Below are positions 6,686-15,423 of a stretch of DNA of 36,659 nt, in pieces; the first letter of the stretch is position 1, and every line of letters starts with the position of its first letter. Below the pieces are notes generated by a model that had not been told where the DNA came from, searched no databases, and saw only the letters and a program-made list of their open reading frames with translations. The position numbers were made by a program, and so were the translations under genes. Where the stretch lies: contig CAZOBH010000011.1 in assembly GCA_964578175.1 (NCBI GenBank), positions 1-36,659 of the forward strand. Direction: 5' to 3'. The stretch comes from RUG11788 sp964578175. GTDB taxonomy: Bacteria > Bacillota_I > Bacilli_A > RF39 > UBA660.

Positions 6686-6972
6686 AATTCTTCACTCTCA
6701 TTTCCTGTTGTAGCACTCTCAAGTTGTTCTGCATACTCTTTCATATATTCACCCAATACTTTTAAAGTACTAGCATAATCAAAATATTGATCTTTTGAAC
6801 TTGTTACACTTCTAACATATTCATCAGCTGATTTTCCTCTCCATATTTGATCTTCTCGTACATTTAAAACTCTTTTAAATAATCCAGTAAAGTTAGTATC
6901 AAGGTCATCAGCTAATTTAGAAATGGACTCACCTGACTCTTTTAGTTTAATTGTATCTACTTCTAATTTCAT
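6682..6972 (-). CDS. WXG100 (ESAT-6/EsxA-like) protein
   Basis: A 96-aa helical-hairpin protein with a proper WXG motif: first helix MKLEVDTIKLKESGESISKL to about residue 40, turn QIWRGKSADEYV (W44-R-G46), second helix to about 88 (YASTLKVLGEYMKEYAEQL). After the hairpin comes a short acidic tail (ATTGNESEEL). Members are exported as dimers by EssC-type machines and often escort other substrates. It follows the YwqH-like gene by two bases, with GGAAAGGAT as the binding site, and overlaps the next gene by four bases. It is the only protein of the locus with the classical Trp and Gly. Confidence 0.85.
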   Translation of the reverse strand: MKLEVDTIKLKESGESISKLADDLDTNFTGLFKRVLNVREDQIWRGKSADEYVRSVTSSKDQYFDYASTLKVLGEYMKEYAEQLESATTGNESEEL

Positions 6973-6974
6973 AA

Positions 6975-7304
6975 CTAATCCTTTCCAGCCTCTTCAGCTT
7001 TACGTTCTTCTTCCTCTCTTTCTTGAGCGCGTTCTATATCTTGTCCTAAATTATAAATTTTTGAATTAATAGAAGGGATGATAATATTTGTTAAACTATT
7101 TACTAAACTATTAAGTTCAACTATTTTTTCATTGTAAAATCCATCATCTGCATTATCATCATCAATTTTAAAATTTGTTTCAGCATCTGCTTTATGATCC
7201 AATAAAATATCCCTAGCTCTAGTAATACTACTTAAAACATCTTTTGTATTTTCTAATAAATTATAATACTGTTCTCTTTTTGCTATTAAATCCCAACTAC
7301 TCAT
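6975..7304 (-). CDS. YwqH-like/DUF5082-type helical protein of the T7SS locus
   Basis: A 109-aa protein made of two long helices: about 5-40 (WDLIAKREQYYNLLENTKDV) and 57-108, with a basic-acidic tail (RAQEREEEERKAEEAGKD). Starting with a short SSWDL-type N-terminus and pairing with WXG100 and LXG genes is typical of the YwqH/DUF5082 family, whose members act as partners that target substrates to the T7SS. The sequence match is by pattern only; other small helical families could look the same. It is second after esaB, with AGGATGGTGAATTT as the binding site. Confidence 0.55.
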   Translation of the reverse strand: MSSWDLIAKREQYYNLLENTKDVLSSITRARDILLDHKADAETNFKIDDDNADDGFYNEKIVELNSLVNSLTNIIIPSINSKIYNLGQDIERAQEREEEERKAEEAGKD

Positions 7305-7330
7305 AAATTCACCATCCTATTATAATATTA

Positions 7331-7585
7331 TCACATTAATACTAACTTTGAGCCATTTCTTATATCTGTTTTACGTAAAATCTCATTATTATCATACTTT
7401 ACACCAGTATAACTATTATACAAAGAAATACTTGGCGACATACCAAATGCATCTTCATTGAATTCGTTAATAGCCTTTTCTATTAGATTTATTATATTTC
7501 CTATTTTTTTATTAACAGGTAAATATAAATCATAGTTTTGTTCAATTACAGGAACAATAATTTCAACTAATACTTTATTCTCCAT
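7331..7585 (-). CDS. esaB: EsaB/YukD ubiquitin-like T7SS protein
   Basis: An 84-aa ubiquitin-fold protein (MENKVLVEIIVPVIEQNYDLYLP, then the IGNIINLIEKAI helix, and RNGSKLVLM at the end). YukD/EsaB is a small cytoplasmic component conserved in Firmicutes T7SS, needed for or regulating secretion. I place the start at 7585: GGAGGAACAAGAAA precedes this ATG at ideal spacing, whereas the in-frame ATG at 7612 lacks a ribosome binding site and lies deep inside essC. The gene then overlaps the 3' end of essC by 11 bp, implying translational coupling and fixed stoichiometry with the ATPase. Confidence 0.82.
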   Translation of the reverse strand: MENKVLVEIIVPVIEQNYDLYLPVNKKIGNIINLIEKAINEFNEDAFGMSPSISLYNSYTGVKYDNNEILRKTDIRNGSKLVLM

Positions 7586-10500
7586 TTTCTTGTTCCTCCA
7601 ATCCATCAACAATATACTTAACTACCATATGAGTTCCTTTAACTGCTGCAAATCCCATAAATGGGAATGATAATTTCTTGTCCTCTATAGATAATGTTCC
7701 TATAGTTATAGCAAGTTGATTTCCAACTCCATCTCCAAGCCATATACCAGATCCATTATCAACATTTGCTCTATACCAATCTTCTGTTCTTATTTTATTA
7801 ATAGATTCATAATCATCAGCAAAGAATATTTTACTATGCTCAAATAATTTAGTTCTTTTAAATATCTCATTATATACTTCTGCATACTTTCCTGTTAATT
7901 TATTTTTTAATGTAGAAGGACCTATAAATAAATATATAGTTTCATCCGTACTTTCTTTATCCTTATTTAAAGTTTGAGCAATTCTTACGATATTTTGATC
8001 AAAATCTTTATTTATTAATTCTACTCCCTCATATGATCCTTTATATATTCCCATAGCATCAACTATTACTATTTTGTTTTTATTAGCAATAAACTCTTTA
8101 ATTAATCCATATAAGAAATATATATGACTTTCAATATTATTAGCTAATATTAATTTTATAAGATTACTTGTAAAATTATATCTAAATATTTTAAGACTCT
8201 TCTTTTCAATTCCAATTGGAATATTTTTAATTGTATCAACACCTTTTATTACATCATCAACATAACAAATATCAGGCAATGTTTTAATTTTAGGAGCCTT
8301 ATCAGTTAATTTTTCATTTAATAACTTAGATGTTTCTCTAACACGTTTACTAATATTTTCTCTTTCACAAATAAATGCTGTTTGAAATTCTAATGGCATA
8401 TCATTAATTCTTGTCATTCCTCTACCAAATTTATCTGCTGGTTTTTGATTTCTTCCTGCACCTATAATTGACCTATAATCAGTTCCTTCTTGAAGTTTAA
8501 GAACAATTTTTGTTTCAAAATTTGCAGCAACTCTCATTCTAATACTGTTTGTTATTGAAGATGAAACTAAGAATACCATTCCATATTTAGCACCATCTCT
8601 AAATAATACATTAAATACATCAGCCATTTTAGGATATGTTTCAGCAAATCCTTCAAAAGAGTTTATAATTGTTAAAATAATAGGTTTTTTGTCTTCATTT
8701 TGTTTATTATATTCAGAGAAACTTCCTCCATAATCTACAAATTCTTTTTTTCTATCATCAAGTTCTTTATTTAATTGTTGAATAAAATTAATTAACTTTT
8801 CTGGTTCAGAACCAGTAAATACATCACCAACTTGTGGCATCTTGTTAAACATAGTTAATATTTCTGCTCCAAAATCAGCAATATAAATATTAATCTCTTT
8901 AGCGGTATGATTGGTACAAATAGAATATACTAATGTAGAAATTAAGTTTTCTTTTCCACTACCACCTTCACCATATAATAAGACATTATTGCCTTCATTA
9001 AAATCTATAGTAAATAAACCTTGAGTTTGTTGACTTGGATTATCATATTTACCAATAAGTGCTCTTATATGATATGGTTCTTCTTTATAGTTATATTCTT
9101 TAATTAATTCATCAACTGTAATGAATTCTTTCAAACTATCTAACCACATCTTTCTAGGAGCTATATTTTCTTTTATAGCTAATTCATTTAAGTACTTAAC
9201 AATACTTGTTAATTGATCTGTTGAACTATCATCTTTTGTTACTACTATATCATTAACCGTTTTAATAATATTACCTGTATTATTAATAAAGTTTATTGAA
9301 TCATCTATCTTTTTAATTTTTCTTTCAGCTGGAATATACTTAGCTCCAGTCCATCCAGATTGTCCAACATCAAAATATTCATCGTATCCAACTTGAAGAT
9401 AGAACCTACCTGCTTCTTTAAGGAATGCAGCTTCAGGTCTCTTAAGCATTTCCATACTGTCTCCTCTACTTTGAACACGTAAACATATTTTAAATTTAGA
9501 GTTTGACCAAATTTGATCATTAACTACTCCACTAGGTTTTTGTGTTGCAAGTATTAAGTGAACACCTAATGATCTACCAATACGTGAAGTTGAAATTAAT
9601 TCGCTCATGAATTCTGGTTGTTGACTTTTTAATTCTGCAAACTCATCGGATATTATAAATAAATGTGCTATAGGATCTTTAATTACTCCATCCTTATATA
9701 ATTTTTGATATTTATAAATATCCATTGTACTTTCACCTAATGAATCTTTTATTTTATTAAATTCGGCTTGCCTACGTTTTAATTCACTTTGAATAGACAC
9801 TAATGTACGATTCATTTCTGCAGTATCTAAATTAGTAATAGTCCCAACTAAATGTGGAAGATGAACACCAGTTTCACGATTCTCAAATGCTCCAGTTAAA
9901 CCTCCACCTTTGTAATCGATTAAAACGAATTGAACATCATTTGGATGATAATTAATAGCCATTGATAAAATATAAGTAATAATAAATTCTGATTTACCTG
10001 ATCCAGTTGAACCAGCTATAAGTCCATGAGGACCATCTGCTTTTTCGTGTAAATCTAATTTAAATAAATCTCCATTAACATGAACACCAATTGGTGAACT
10101 AAGACTAGTTGTAGGATCATTTTTACTCCATCTATTTAATACATTTAATTGTTCAATTTTACCAACATCATACATTTCCAAGAACGATAATGTAGATGGA
10201 AGAGATGCAGTTAGTTCTCTACTTTGAATTGGAATGCTTGCTATTCTTGATACCATTTCTTCCATATTAATAGTTGGATCATATTCAGCTTTAAATTTAA
10301 CTAAAGTTTGAGTTTCTAGAGTTTTCTTAAATATTCCTGAATCATTATCATATATTTGAACAAAAGTATCACACTCTTGTGGTAGATTTTTTAAAGAATC
10401 TCCAATAAATAATAATGAAAATCCTAAATTTGATTCTTCTTTTTTTATTTTTTCCATAAAACTTGAATTCTTAATAATATTATAATCATCTACTATTATC

Positions 10501-12197
10501 AAATAATATGTATCGTATTTTGTATAAGGCTTATTCTTATCTTCTGTTCTTTTTTCTTGAATTATATCTTCTTGTTCTTTATCCTTTGTAAAATTCGCTT
10601 CACGAGTAGAAAATTCATTATCTAAGAACGATAATATTTGCTTTGATTCTTCAGAATTAGTTGAGAAAAACCTAATAGTATGATCTTCATTCCATACATG
10701 TTGTAATTTCTTTAAATAATGCCATCTATATTCATTAGATTCGCTTGTAAAAACTACTAATTTTAAATCAAGTGCACTATGATAAGAAAAAATTTGAAGC
10801 ATTAATCCATCAATGAAATTATCTTTGAAAGCACATTCAAATATAAATGATGAAATTGGATTTTCTGTAAAAGAAAACACAATTGGTACATTTTTTAAAG
10901 TATCATATTTCTTAGGCGTATCATAAACTTTATTTTGTAAGTCATCTTCATCTAAAGTAAAATGTTTTTCAGGAGCTTCAATCTTAACAAAACTAGGAGT
11001 ATCACCAATACCTACTCTAATTGTTAAGAAATCATCATCTTTTATTTCTCTACTCCATAACATAATATTCTTTTTCTTAACAAGAGTTACAACTTCTTGC
11101 AAAGTTAAGTTATTTTCTTTAAGAATTTGAATTTCTTTATTTAATTCATATTGAATTTCTTGTTCTTTTTCGCTTAAATATTTTCCGTATTTTTCTTGTC
11201 TTAATTGCTCTCTCTTTTTTCTTTGATTTTTTTGCCATCTTTTTAAAATACTAGGAACAACAAAAGAACCAAATAACATAGTAGATGCTAAAGCTAGCAT
11301 AAAATAAGCTCTTACATTATCATTTCCTCTTTCTAACATTGCAAAACCATTGTAGAACATATAGGCAGATGTTGCTACCATTGTTATTTTTGTAAGAATA
11401 CTAATAATAACTGGAATATCATTATCTGCATTTTGATTACCAGGTGCTGCATCTATAGAAATAGTTTTAGGTTCAATTACTGTTTTAAGTCTAGGTGTGT
11501 GAGAAAAATAATCACTATCAGTATATAAAGACACTGATGCTTCTTCTTCAGGTACAATATCATATTTAGTATTATCAGATTGTTGAACTGTATAATCAGG
11601 TAATCCTTTGTTAATGACTAAGTTATTAGGATTATTAACACATATGAATTTTTCCATCCATATTATTTTTAAACCGTTTATAAAAACTATATCCCCAGTA
11701 TGTATTTTTCTTACGATATCTATTCTTTTATTATTTAAATATGATTTAGCATTTTGATCTTTTGATGGAACAACATACCAATCATTACCTGATTTTGATA
11801 TATTCAAATGATTATTTTGTAAGAATGAATTATTATAATAAATATTACATTCAGGACTTTTTCCTATTGTAATAGTAGTTATATCATTAGTTATTGAATA
11901 CTTTTTAATATTCTTATCATTAAATGGAAGACAATATAAATATCTTAAACTATCTGACCCACTAATTTTTAAAGGAATTTCTGCATAATCAATTAAAGCA
12001 ACCGTTTTTAAGTTATTGTTTAAGACAGCATTAACACTACCGTTATTTGATAAAATCCATTTATCATTAACGGCATCTATGTTTATAGTATGTTCTTCAT
12101 CATTCTTATCTTTAAAGTTGAATAGAAATGACCCATTAACTTTGTTTGGTAAATCATAAGTAAATATTTTGTCAGTATCAACTAAATATAATTTCAT
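7575..12197 (-). CDS. essC: EssC/YukBA-type T7SS ATPase (FHA, 2 TM, tandem FtsK/SpoIIIE domains)
   Basis: A 1540-aa protein, the motor of type VII secretion. The N-terminal half-domains look like forkhead-associated folds (second one about 100-180, with TIGKSPECNIYY and NNHLNIS). Two membrane segments lie at about 262-288 and 296-318. The first ATPase domain has a canonical P-loop GSTGSGKS (729-736) and Walker B FIISDE (847-852), followed by TSRIGRSLGVHLILATQKP. The second has GEGGSGKE (1076-1083), where Glu replaces the usual Thr/Ser, and INSFE in place of Walker B. The third (about 1320-1530) has VIVDAMG but no P-loop. A single active and two degenerate modules is common in EssC. It begins the T7SS operon 63 bp after the aspS terminator, with TAGGAG upstream. 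Confidence 0.93.
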   Translation of the reverse strand: MKLYLVDTDKIFTYDLPNKVNGSFLFNFKDKNDEEHTINIDAVNDKWILSNNGSVNAVLNNNLKTVALIDYAEIPLKISGSDSLRYLYCLPFNDKNIKKYSITNDITTITIGKSPECNIYYNNSFLQNNHLNISKSGNDWYVVPSKDQNAKSYLNNKRIDIVRKIHTGDIVFINGLKIIWMEKFICVNNPNNLVINKGLPDYTVQQSDNTKYDIVPEEEASVSLYTDSDYFSHTPRLKTVIEPKTISIDAAPGNQNADNDIPVIISILTKITMVATSAYMFYNGFAMLERGNDNVRAYFMLALASTMLFGSFVVPSILKRWQKNQRKKREQLRQEKYGKYLSEKEQEIQYELNKEIQILKENNLTLQEVVTLVKKKNIMLWSREIKDDDFLTIRVGIGDTPSFVKIEAPEKHFTLDEDDLQNKVYDTPKKYDTLKNVPIVFSFTENPISSFIFECAFKDNFIDGLMLQIFSYHSALDLKLVVFTSESNEYRWHYLKKLQHVWNEDHTIRFFSTNSEESKQILSFLDNEFSTREANFTKDKEQEDIIQEKRTEDKNKPYTKYDTYYLIIVDDYNIIKNSSFMEKIKKEESNLGFSLLFIGDSLKNLPQECDTFVQIYDNDSGIFKKTLETQTLVKFKAEYDPTINMEEMVSRIASIPIQSRELTASLPSTLSFLEMYDVGKIEQLNVLNRWSKNDPTTSLSSPIGVHVNGDLFKLDLHEKADGPHGLIAGSTGSGKSEFIITYILSMAINYHPNDVQFVLIDYKGGGLTGAFENRETGVHLPHLVGTITNLDTAEMNRTLVSIQSELKRRQAEFNKIKDSLGESTMDIYKYQKLYKDGVIKDPIAHLFIISDEFAELKSQQPEFMSELISTSRIGRSLGVHLILATQKPSGVVNDQIWSNSKFKICLRVQSRGDSMEMLKRPEAAFLKEAGRFYLQVGYDEYFDVGQSGWTGAKYIPAERKIKKIDDSINFINNTGNIIKTVNDIVVTKDDSSTDQLTSIVKYLNELAIKENIAPRKMWLDSLKEFITVDELIKEYNYKEEPYHIRALIGKYDNPSQQTQGLFTIDFNEGNNVLLYGEGGSGKENLISTLVYSICTNHTAKEINIYIADFGAEILTMFNKMPQVGDVFTGSEPEKLINFIQQLNKELDDRKKEFVDYGGSFSEYNKQNEDKKPIILTIINSFEGFAETYPKMADVFNVLFRDGAKYGMVFLVSSSITNSIRMRVAANFETKIVLKLQEGTDYRSIIGAGRNQKPADKFGRGMTRINDMPLEFQTAFICERENISKRVRETSKLLNEKLTDKAPKIKTLPDICYVDDVIKGVDTIKNIPIGIEKKSLKIFRYNFTSNLIKLILANNIESHIYFLYGLIKEFIANKNKIVIVDAMGIYKGSYEGVELINKDFDQNIVRIAQTLNKDKESTDETIYLFIGPSTLKNKLTGKYAEVYNEIFKRTKLFEHSKIFFADDYESINKIRTEDWYRANVDNGSGIWLGDGVGNQLAITIGTLSIEDKKLSFPFMGFAAVKGTHMVVKYIVDGLEEQENGE

Positions 12198-12232
12198 ATG
12201 CCAACTCCTACTATCCTATATAATCATATCAC

Positions 12233-12259
12233 AAAAAAAAGACTTATTAAAAGTCTTTT
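12233..12259 (-). terminator. Terminator of the gatCAB-aspS operon
   Basis: Stem AAAAGACTT (12237-12245) / AAGTCTTTT (12251-12259), loop ATTAA, followed by an eight-base U-tract on the minus strand. It separates aspS from essC, so the T7SS genes need their own promoter; the 35 bp left before essC show no clear -35/-10 pair. Confidence 0.82.
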
Positions 12260-12260
12260 A

Positions 12261-14003
12261 TTAGTTTTTATCTCTTATTTTTATATGTAATTCTCTTAAT
12301 TGTTCTTCAGTTGCTTCAAGAGGTGATCCCATAAGCATATCTTGACCAGATGCAGCAAGAGGAAATGCTATTGTATCTCTAATGTTTTCTTTATCTAATA
12401 GAAGCATAATCATACGATCAATTCCAGGAGCCATTCCGGCATGAGGTGGAGCACCATATTTAAACGCTTCATACAACGCACCAAATCTTTGTTTTAATTC
12501 ATCTTCTTTATATCCAGCTATTTCAAATACTTTTTTCATTATATCTAAGTCATGGTTTCTAACCGCACCACTTGCCATTTCAATACCATTACATACAAAA
12601 TCATATTGATAAGCAACTATTTCCTCTGGTTTATCCCAATTAGAATCTATTCCATCTTTTGGCATACTAAATGGGTTATGAGTAAAGTCATATTTTTCAT
12701 CCTCCTCATTCCATTCATACATTGGAAAATCATTAACTATACAAAATTCAAATTTATTTTTATCAATAAGTTCCATTTTTTCACCAAGGAAATCTCTTAT
12801 TTGACCTGCGTACTTTAATGCTTTTTTACGATCCGCTATAAAGAATAATACATCCCCTTCTTTTAAACCTGCCTTTTTAATTAGACCTTCTCTTTCATCT
12901 TCAGTTAAAAATTTATCAATAGGTCCTTTAAAAGACATATCATCCATTACACTTATGTATCCAATTCCTGGCATTCCAATCGAATTAGCAAAATCTACTA
13001 TATCATTAAACCAAGAGTTAGAGTTAGATGCTATATCTTCTACTTTAATTCCTTTAACTGGAACTCCCCTAAATGGTCTAAATGTTGTTTCTTCAAATTC
13101 ATCTGTTAAATCAATAATTAATAAAGGGTTTCTTAAATCTGGTTTATCAGTACCATATTTTTCCATAGATTCTTTATAACTAATTCTTTTAAATGGTCTA
13201 GGAGATATTTCTTTATCTGAGAATTTTTTAAATGTATCATAAAATATCTCTTCACCAATTTCTAATACATCATCTTCTGTTGCAAAAGACATTTCCATAT
13301 CTAATTGATAGAATTCTCCATAAACACGATCAGATCTTGCATCTTCATCTCTAAAACATGGAGCTATTTGGAAATATTTATCAAAACCACTACACATTAA
13401 TAATTGTTTAAATTGTTGTGGTGCTTGAGGGAGTGCATAGAATTTACCATGAAATTTACGAGATGGTATTAAAAAGTCTCTTGCTCCTTCTGGTGATGAA
13501 GCAGTAATAATAGGTGTTTGGACTTCTAAAAATTCTCTTTCTTTCATCTTTTCTCTTAAATAATCTATTACTTGACTCCTAAAAATAATATTTTGTTTCA
13601 TAGATTCATTTCTTAAATCTAAATAACGATATTTAAGTCTTACATCTTCAGATACATTTTGTGATGTAATTATTTCAAATGGAAGAATATTTGATGATTT
13701 AGATAATACTTTAATAGATGATACTAAAATTTCAATTGTTCCCGTAGAAATATGGTCATTGTAATCATCTTCATCTCTTTTACGAACTTTACCAATTACT
13801 GTAACTGTTGATTCTTTAGTAATACCATCAAAAGTATGCTCATCATTAGAAACTATTTGAACAACACCAGAGAAATCTCTAATATCTAAAAATATTACTC
13901 CTCCATGATCTCTAATATTTTCTACCCATCCACTAATCTTTATTTCTTTATCTATATATTTTTCTGTAATCTTTCCACAATAAATATCTCTATATATACT
14001 CAT
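12261..14003 (-). CDS. aspS: Aspartyl-tRNA synthetase, probably non-discriminating
   Basis: A 580-aa bacterial-type AspRS: N-terminal OB fold (KISGWVENIRDHGGVIFLD), class II motif 2 (FRDEDARSDR from about 217), the bacterial GAD insertion, and motif 3 (GAPPHAGMAPGIDRM). His33 in RDHGG occupies the position where discriminating enzymes such as E. coli AspRS have Leu (RDLGS) and where Pseudomonas non-discriminating AspRS has His31. At the second determinant (Lys82 in E. coli) this protein has Asp79. Such enzymes charge both tRNA(Asp) and tRNA(Asn) with Asp. It is last in the gatCAB operon under an Asn-type T-box, so the misacylated Asp-tRNA(Asn) would be amidated by its co-expressed partner. 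AGAAAGGAG upstream. Confidence 0.95.
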   Translation of the reverse strand: MSIYRDIYCGKITEKYIDKEIKISGWVENIRDHGGVIFLDIRDFSGVVQIVSNDEHTFDGITKESTVTVIGKVRKRDEDDYNDHISTGTIEILVSSIKVLSKSSNILPFEIITSQNVSEDVRLKYRYLDLRNESMKQNIIFRSQVIDYLREKMKEREFLEVQTPIITASSPEGARDFLIPSRKFHGKFYALPQAPQQFKQLLMCSGFDKYFQIAPCFRDEDARSDRVYGEFYQLDMEMSFATEDDVLEIGEEIFYDTFKKFSDKEISPRPFKRISYKESMEKYGTDKPDLRNPLLIIDLTDEFEETTFRPFRGVPVKGIKVEDIASNSNSWFNDIVDFANSIGMPGIGYISVMDDMSFKGPIDKFLTEDEREGLIKKAGLKEGDVLFFIADRKKALKYAGQIRDFLGEKMELIDKNKFEFCIVNDFPMYEWNEEDEKYDFTHNPFSMPKDGIDSNWDKPEEIVAYQYDFVCNGIEMASGAVRNHDLDIMKKVFEIAGYKEDELKQRFGALYEAFKYGAPPHAGMAPGIDRMIMLLLDKENIRDTIAFPLAASGQDMLMGSPLEATEEQLRELHIKIRDKN

Positions 14004-14004
14004 A

Positions 14005-15423
14005 TTATTTTCTCCTTTCTAATTCTTCTATTATTAATTCTAAAGCAACTTTAGGATTTGCTTCTCTATTACTTTTTTGCATTACTTTACCAATAAAGAA
14101 GTTTTTAACATAATCCTTTCCACTTTTATACTCTTCTACTTGGAATTCATTTTCATCTAATACTTCTATAACTATCTTTCTAATTATTTCTTTATCATCA
14201 ATTATAGTTATATGTTCTTTTTTAATTATTTCATTTGGATCTACTTTTTCTTCAATTGCTTTATATATAATCTTTTTAGCATTATCTTCACTAATTTCTT
14301 GTTTTAATACTCTATTAATTACTTCACCTAACATACTAGGAGTTAAATAAAAATCAACAAGATCTATTTCTAATTTATTTAAAGATGCAAGTACTAATGT
14401 AATAACCCATCTAGCTACTTCTTTATAGTTATCACATACTTTAATAGTTTCTTCAAAGTAATCTGCAATATCTTTTTCTTTAACAATTATTTCAGCATCT
14501 TCTTTAGTTAAACCTAATTTTAAGTATTCTTCAATTCTTTCAAATGGTAATTTTGGAATAGACTTTCTTATTTCTTCTTTCATCTCTTCAGTTAATTTTA
14601 CTTGTGGAAGGTTTGGTTCTACAAAATATTTATAATCAACTGCATCAACTTTTTTACGCATTGAATAAGTTTTTCCGTCCTCAGCTATTCTTCTTGTTTC
14701 TTGTACTATTTCTTTTCCTTCATCAAGTAATTTACTTTGTCTTTCTATTTCATATTCTATTGCAGCTTTAACATTAGAGAATGAGTTTATATTTTTCATC
14801 TCTACTTTTGTACCTAATTTATCTAAATCTTTAGTAAGAGATATATTAACATCACATCTCATTTCTCCTCTATCAGTTCTAGCATCACTAACACCACAAT
14901 ATATTATTTGACTTCTTAATGCTTCTAAGAACATAACTGCTTCTTCTGCACTATAAATACATGGTTCAGTAACTATTTCCATAAGTGGAATACCACTACG
15001 GTTATAGTCTATTAATGAATATTTATCATAGTGATCTAGTGATGCAGTATCTTCTTCTAGATGTAATTGATGAATATCTACTCTTTTTATTTTATCTCCA
15101 ACATAGAAATCTAAATATCCATTTATTCCCATTGGTTTAGTAACTTGTGTTATTTGATATCCTTTAGGAAGGTCTGGATAAAAATAGTTTTTACGATCAA
15201 ACATAATTACATCAGGATTTGTACAATGAAGAGACATAGCAACTTTTAAGGCTCTTTTACATGCTTCTTCATTTACTACTGGTAAAATTCCAGGAAGTCC
15301 TAAATCCACTGCTGAAACATTTATATTTGGAATGCTTGTATATTCATTAGGACTTGATGAAAAATTTTTAGATTTAGTTTTTATTTCACAATGGACTTCA
15401 AGTCCAATAACTACTTTATACAT
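14005..15423 (-). CDS. gatB: Asp/Glu-tRNA amidotransferase subunit B
   Basis: The 472-aa kinase-like subunit of GatCAB, which activates the side-chain carboxylate of mischarged Asp- or Glu-tRNA with ATP. The GatB cradle is clear: VIGLEVHCEIKTKSKNFSSSPN at the N-terminus, DLGLPGILPVVN, NYFYPDLPKGYQITQ, and SLIDYNRSGIPLMEIVTEP. The C-terminal YqeY-like tail domain that grips the tRNA elbow is present (about 320-470, ending in SNREANPKVALELIIEELE). Its start overlaps gatA by eight bases with GAAAGGAG inside the gatA end, so translation is coupled; aspS follows after one base. Confidence 0.95.
   Translation of the reverse strand: MYKVVIGLEVHCEIKTKSKNFSSSPNEYTSIPNINVSAVDLGLPGILPVVNEEACKRALKVAMSLHCTNPDVIMFDRKNYFYPDLPKGYQITQVTKPMGINGYLDFYVGDKIKRVDIHQLHLEEDTASLDHYDKYSLIDYNRSGIPLMEIVTEPCIYSAEEAVMFLEALRSQIIYCGVSDARTDRGEMRCDVNISLTKDLDKLGTKVEMKNINSFSNVKAAIEYEIERQSKLLDEGKEIVQETRRIAEDGKTYSMRKKVDAVDYKYFVEPNLPQVKLTEEMKEEIRKSIPKLPFERIEEYLKLGLTKEDAEIIVKEKDIADYFEETIKVCDNYKEVARWVITLVLASLNKLEIDLVDFYLTPSMLGEVINRVLKQEISEDNAKKIIYKAIEEKVDPNEIIKKEHITIIDDKEIIRKIVIEVLDENEFQVEEYKSGKDYVKNFFIGKVMQKSNREANPKVALELIIEELERRK

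Noticed and set aside
9305..9520. Minus-strand 71-aa frame inside essC
   Set aside because: Lies within the essC coding region in another frame, no ribosome binding site, no recognisable protein.
12552..13179. Plus-strand frames of 88 and 74 aa (12552-12818 and 12955-13179)
   Set aside because: Both are antisense to strongly conserved aspS sequence.
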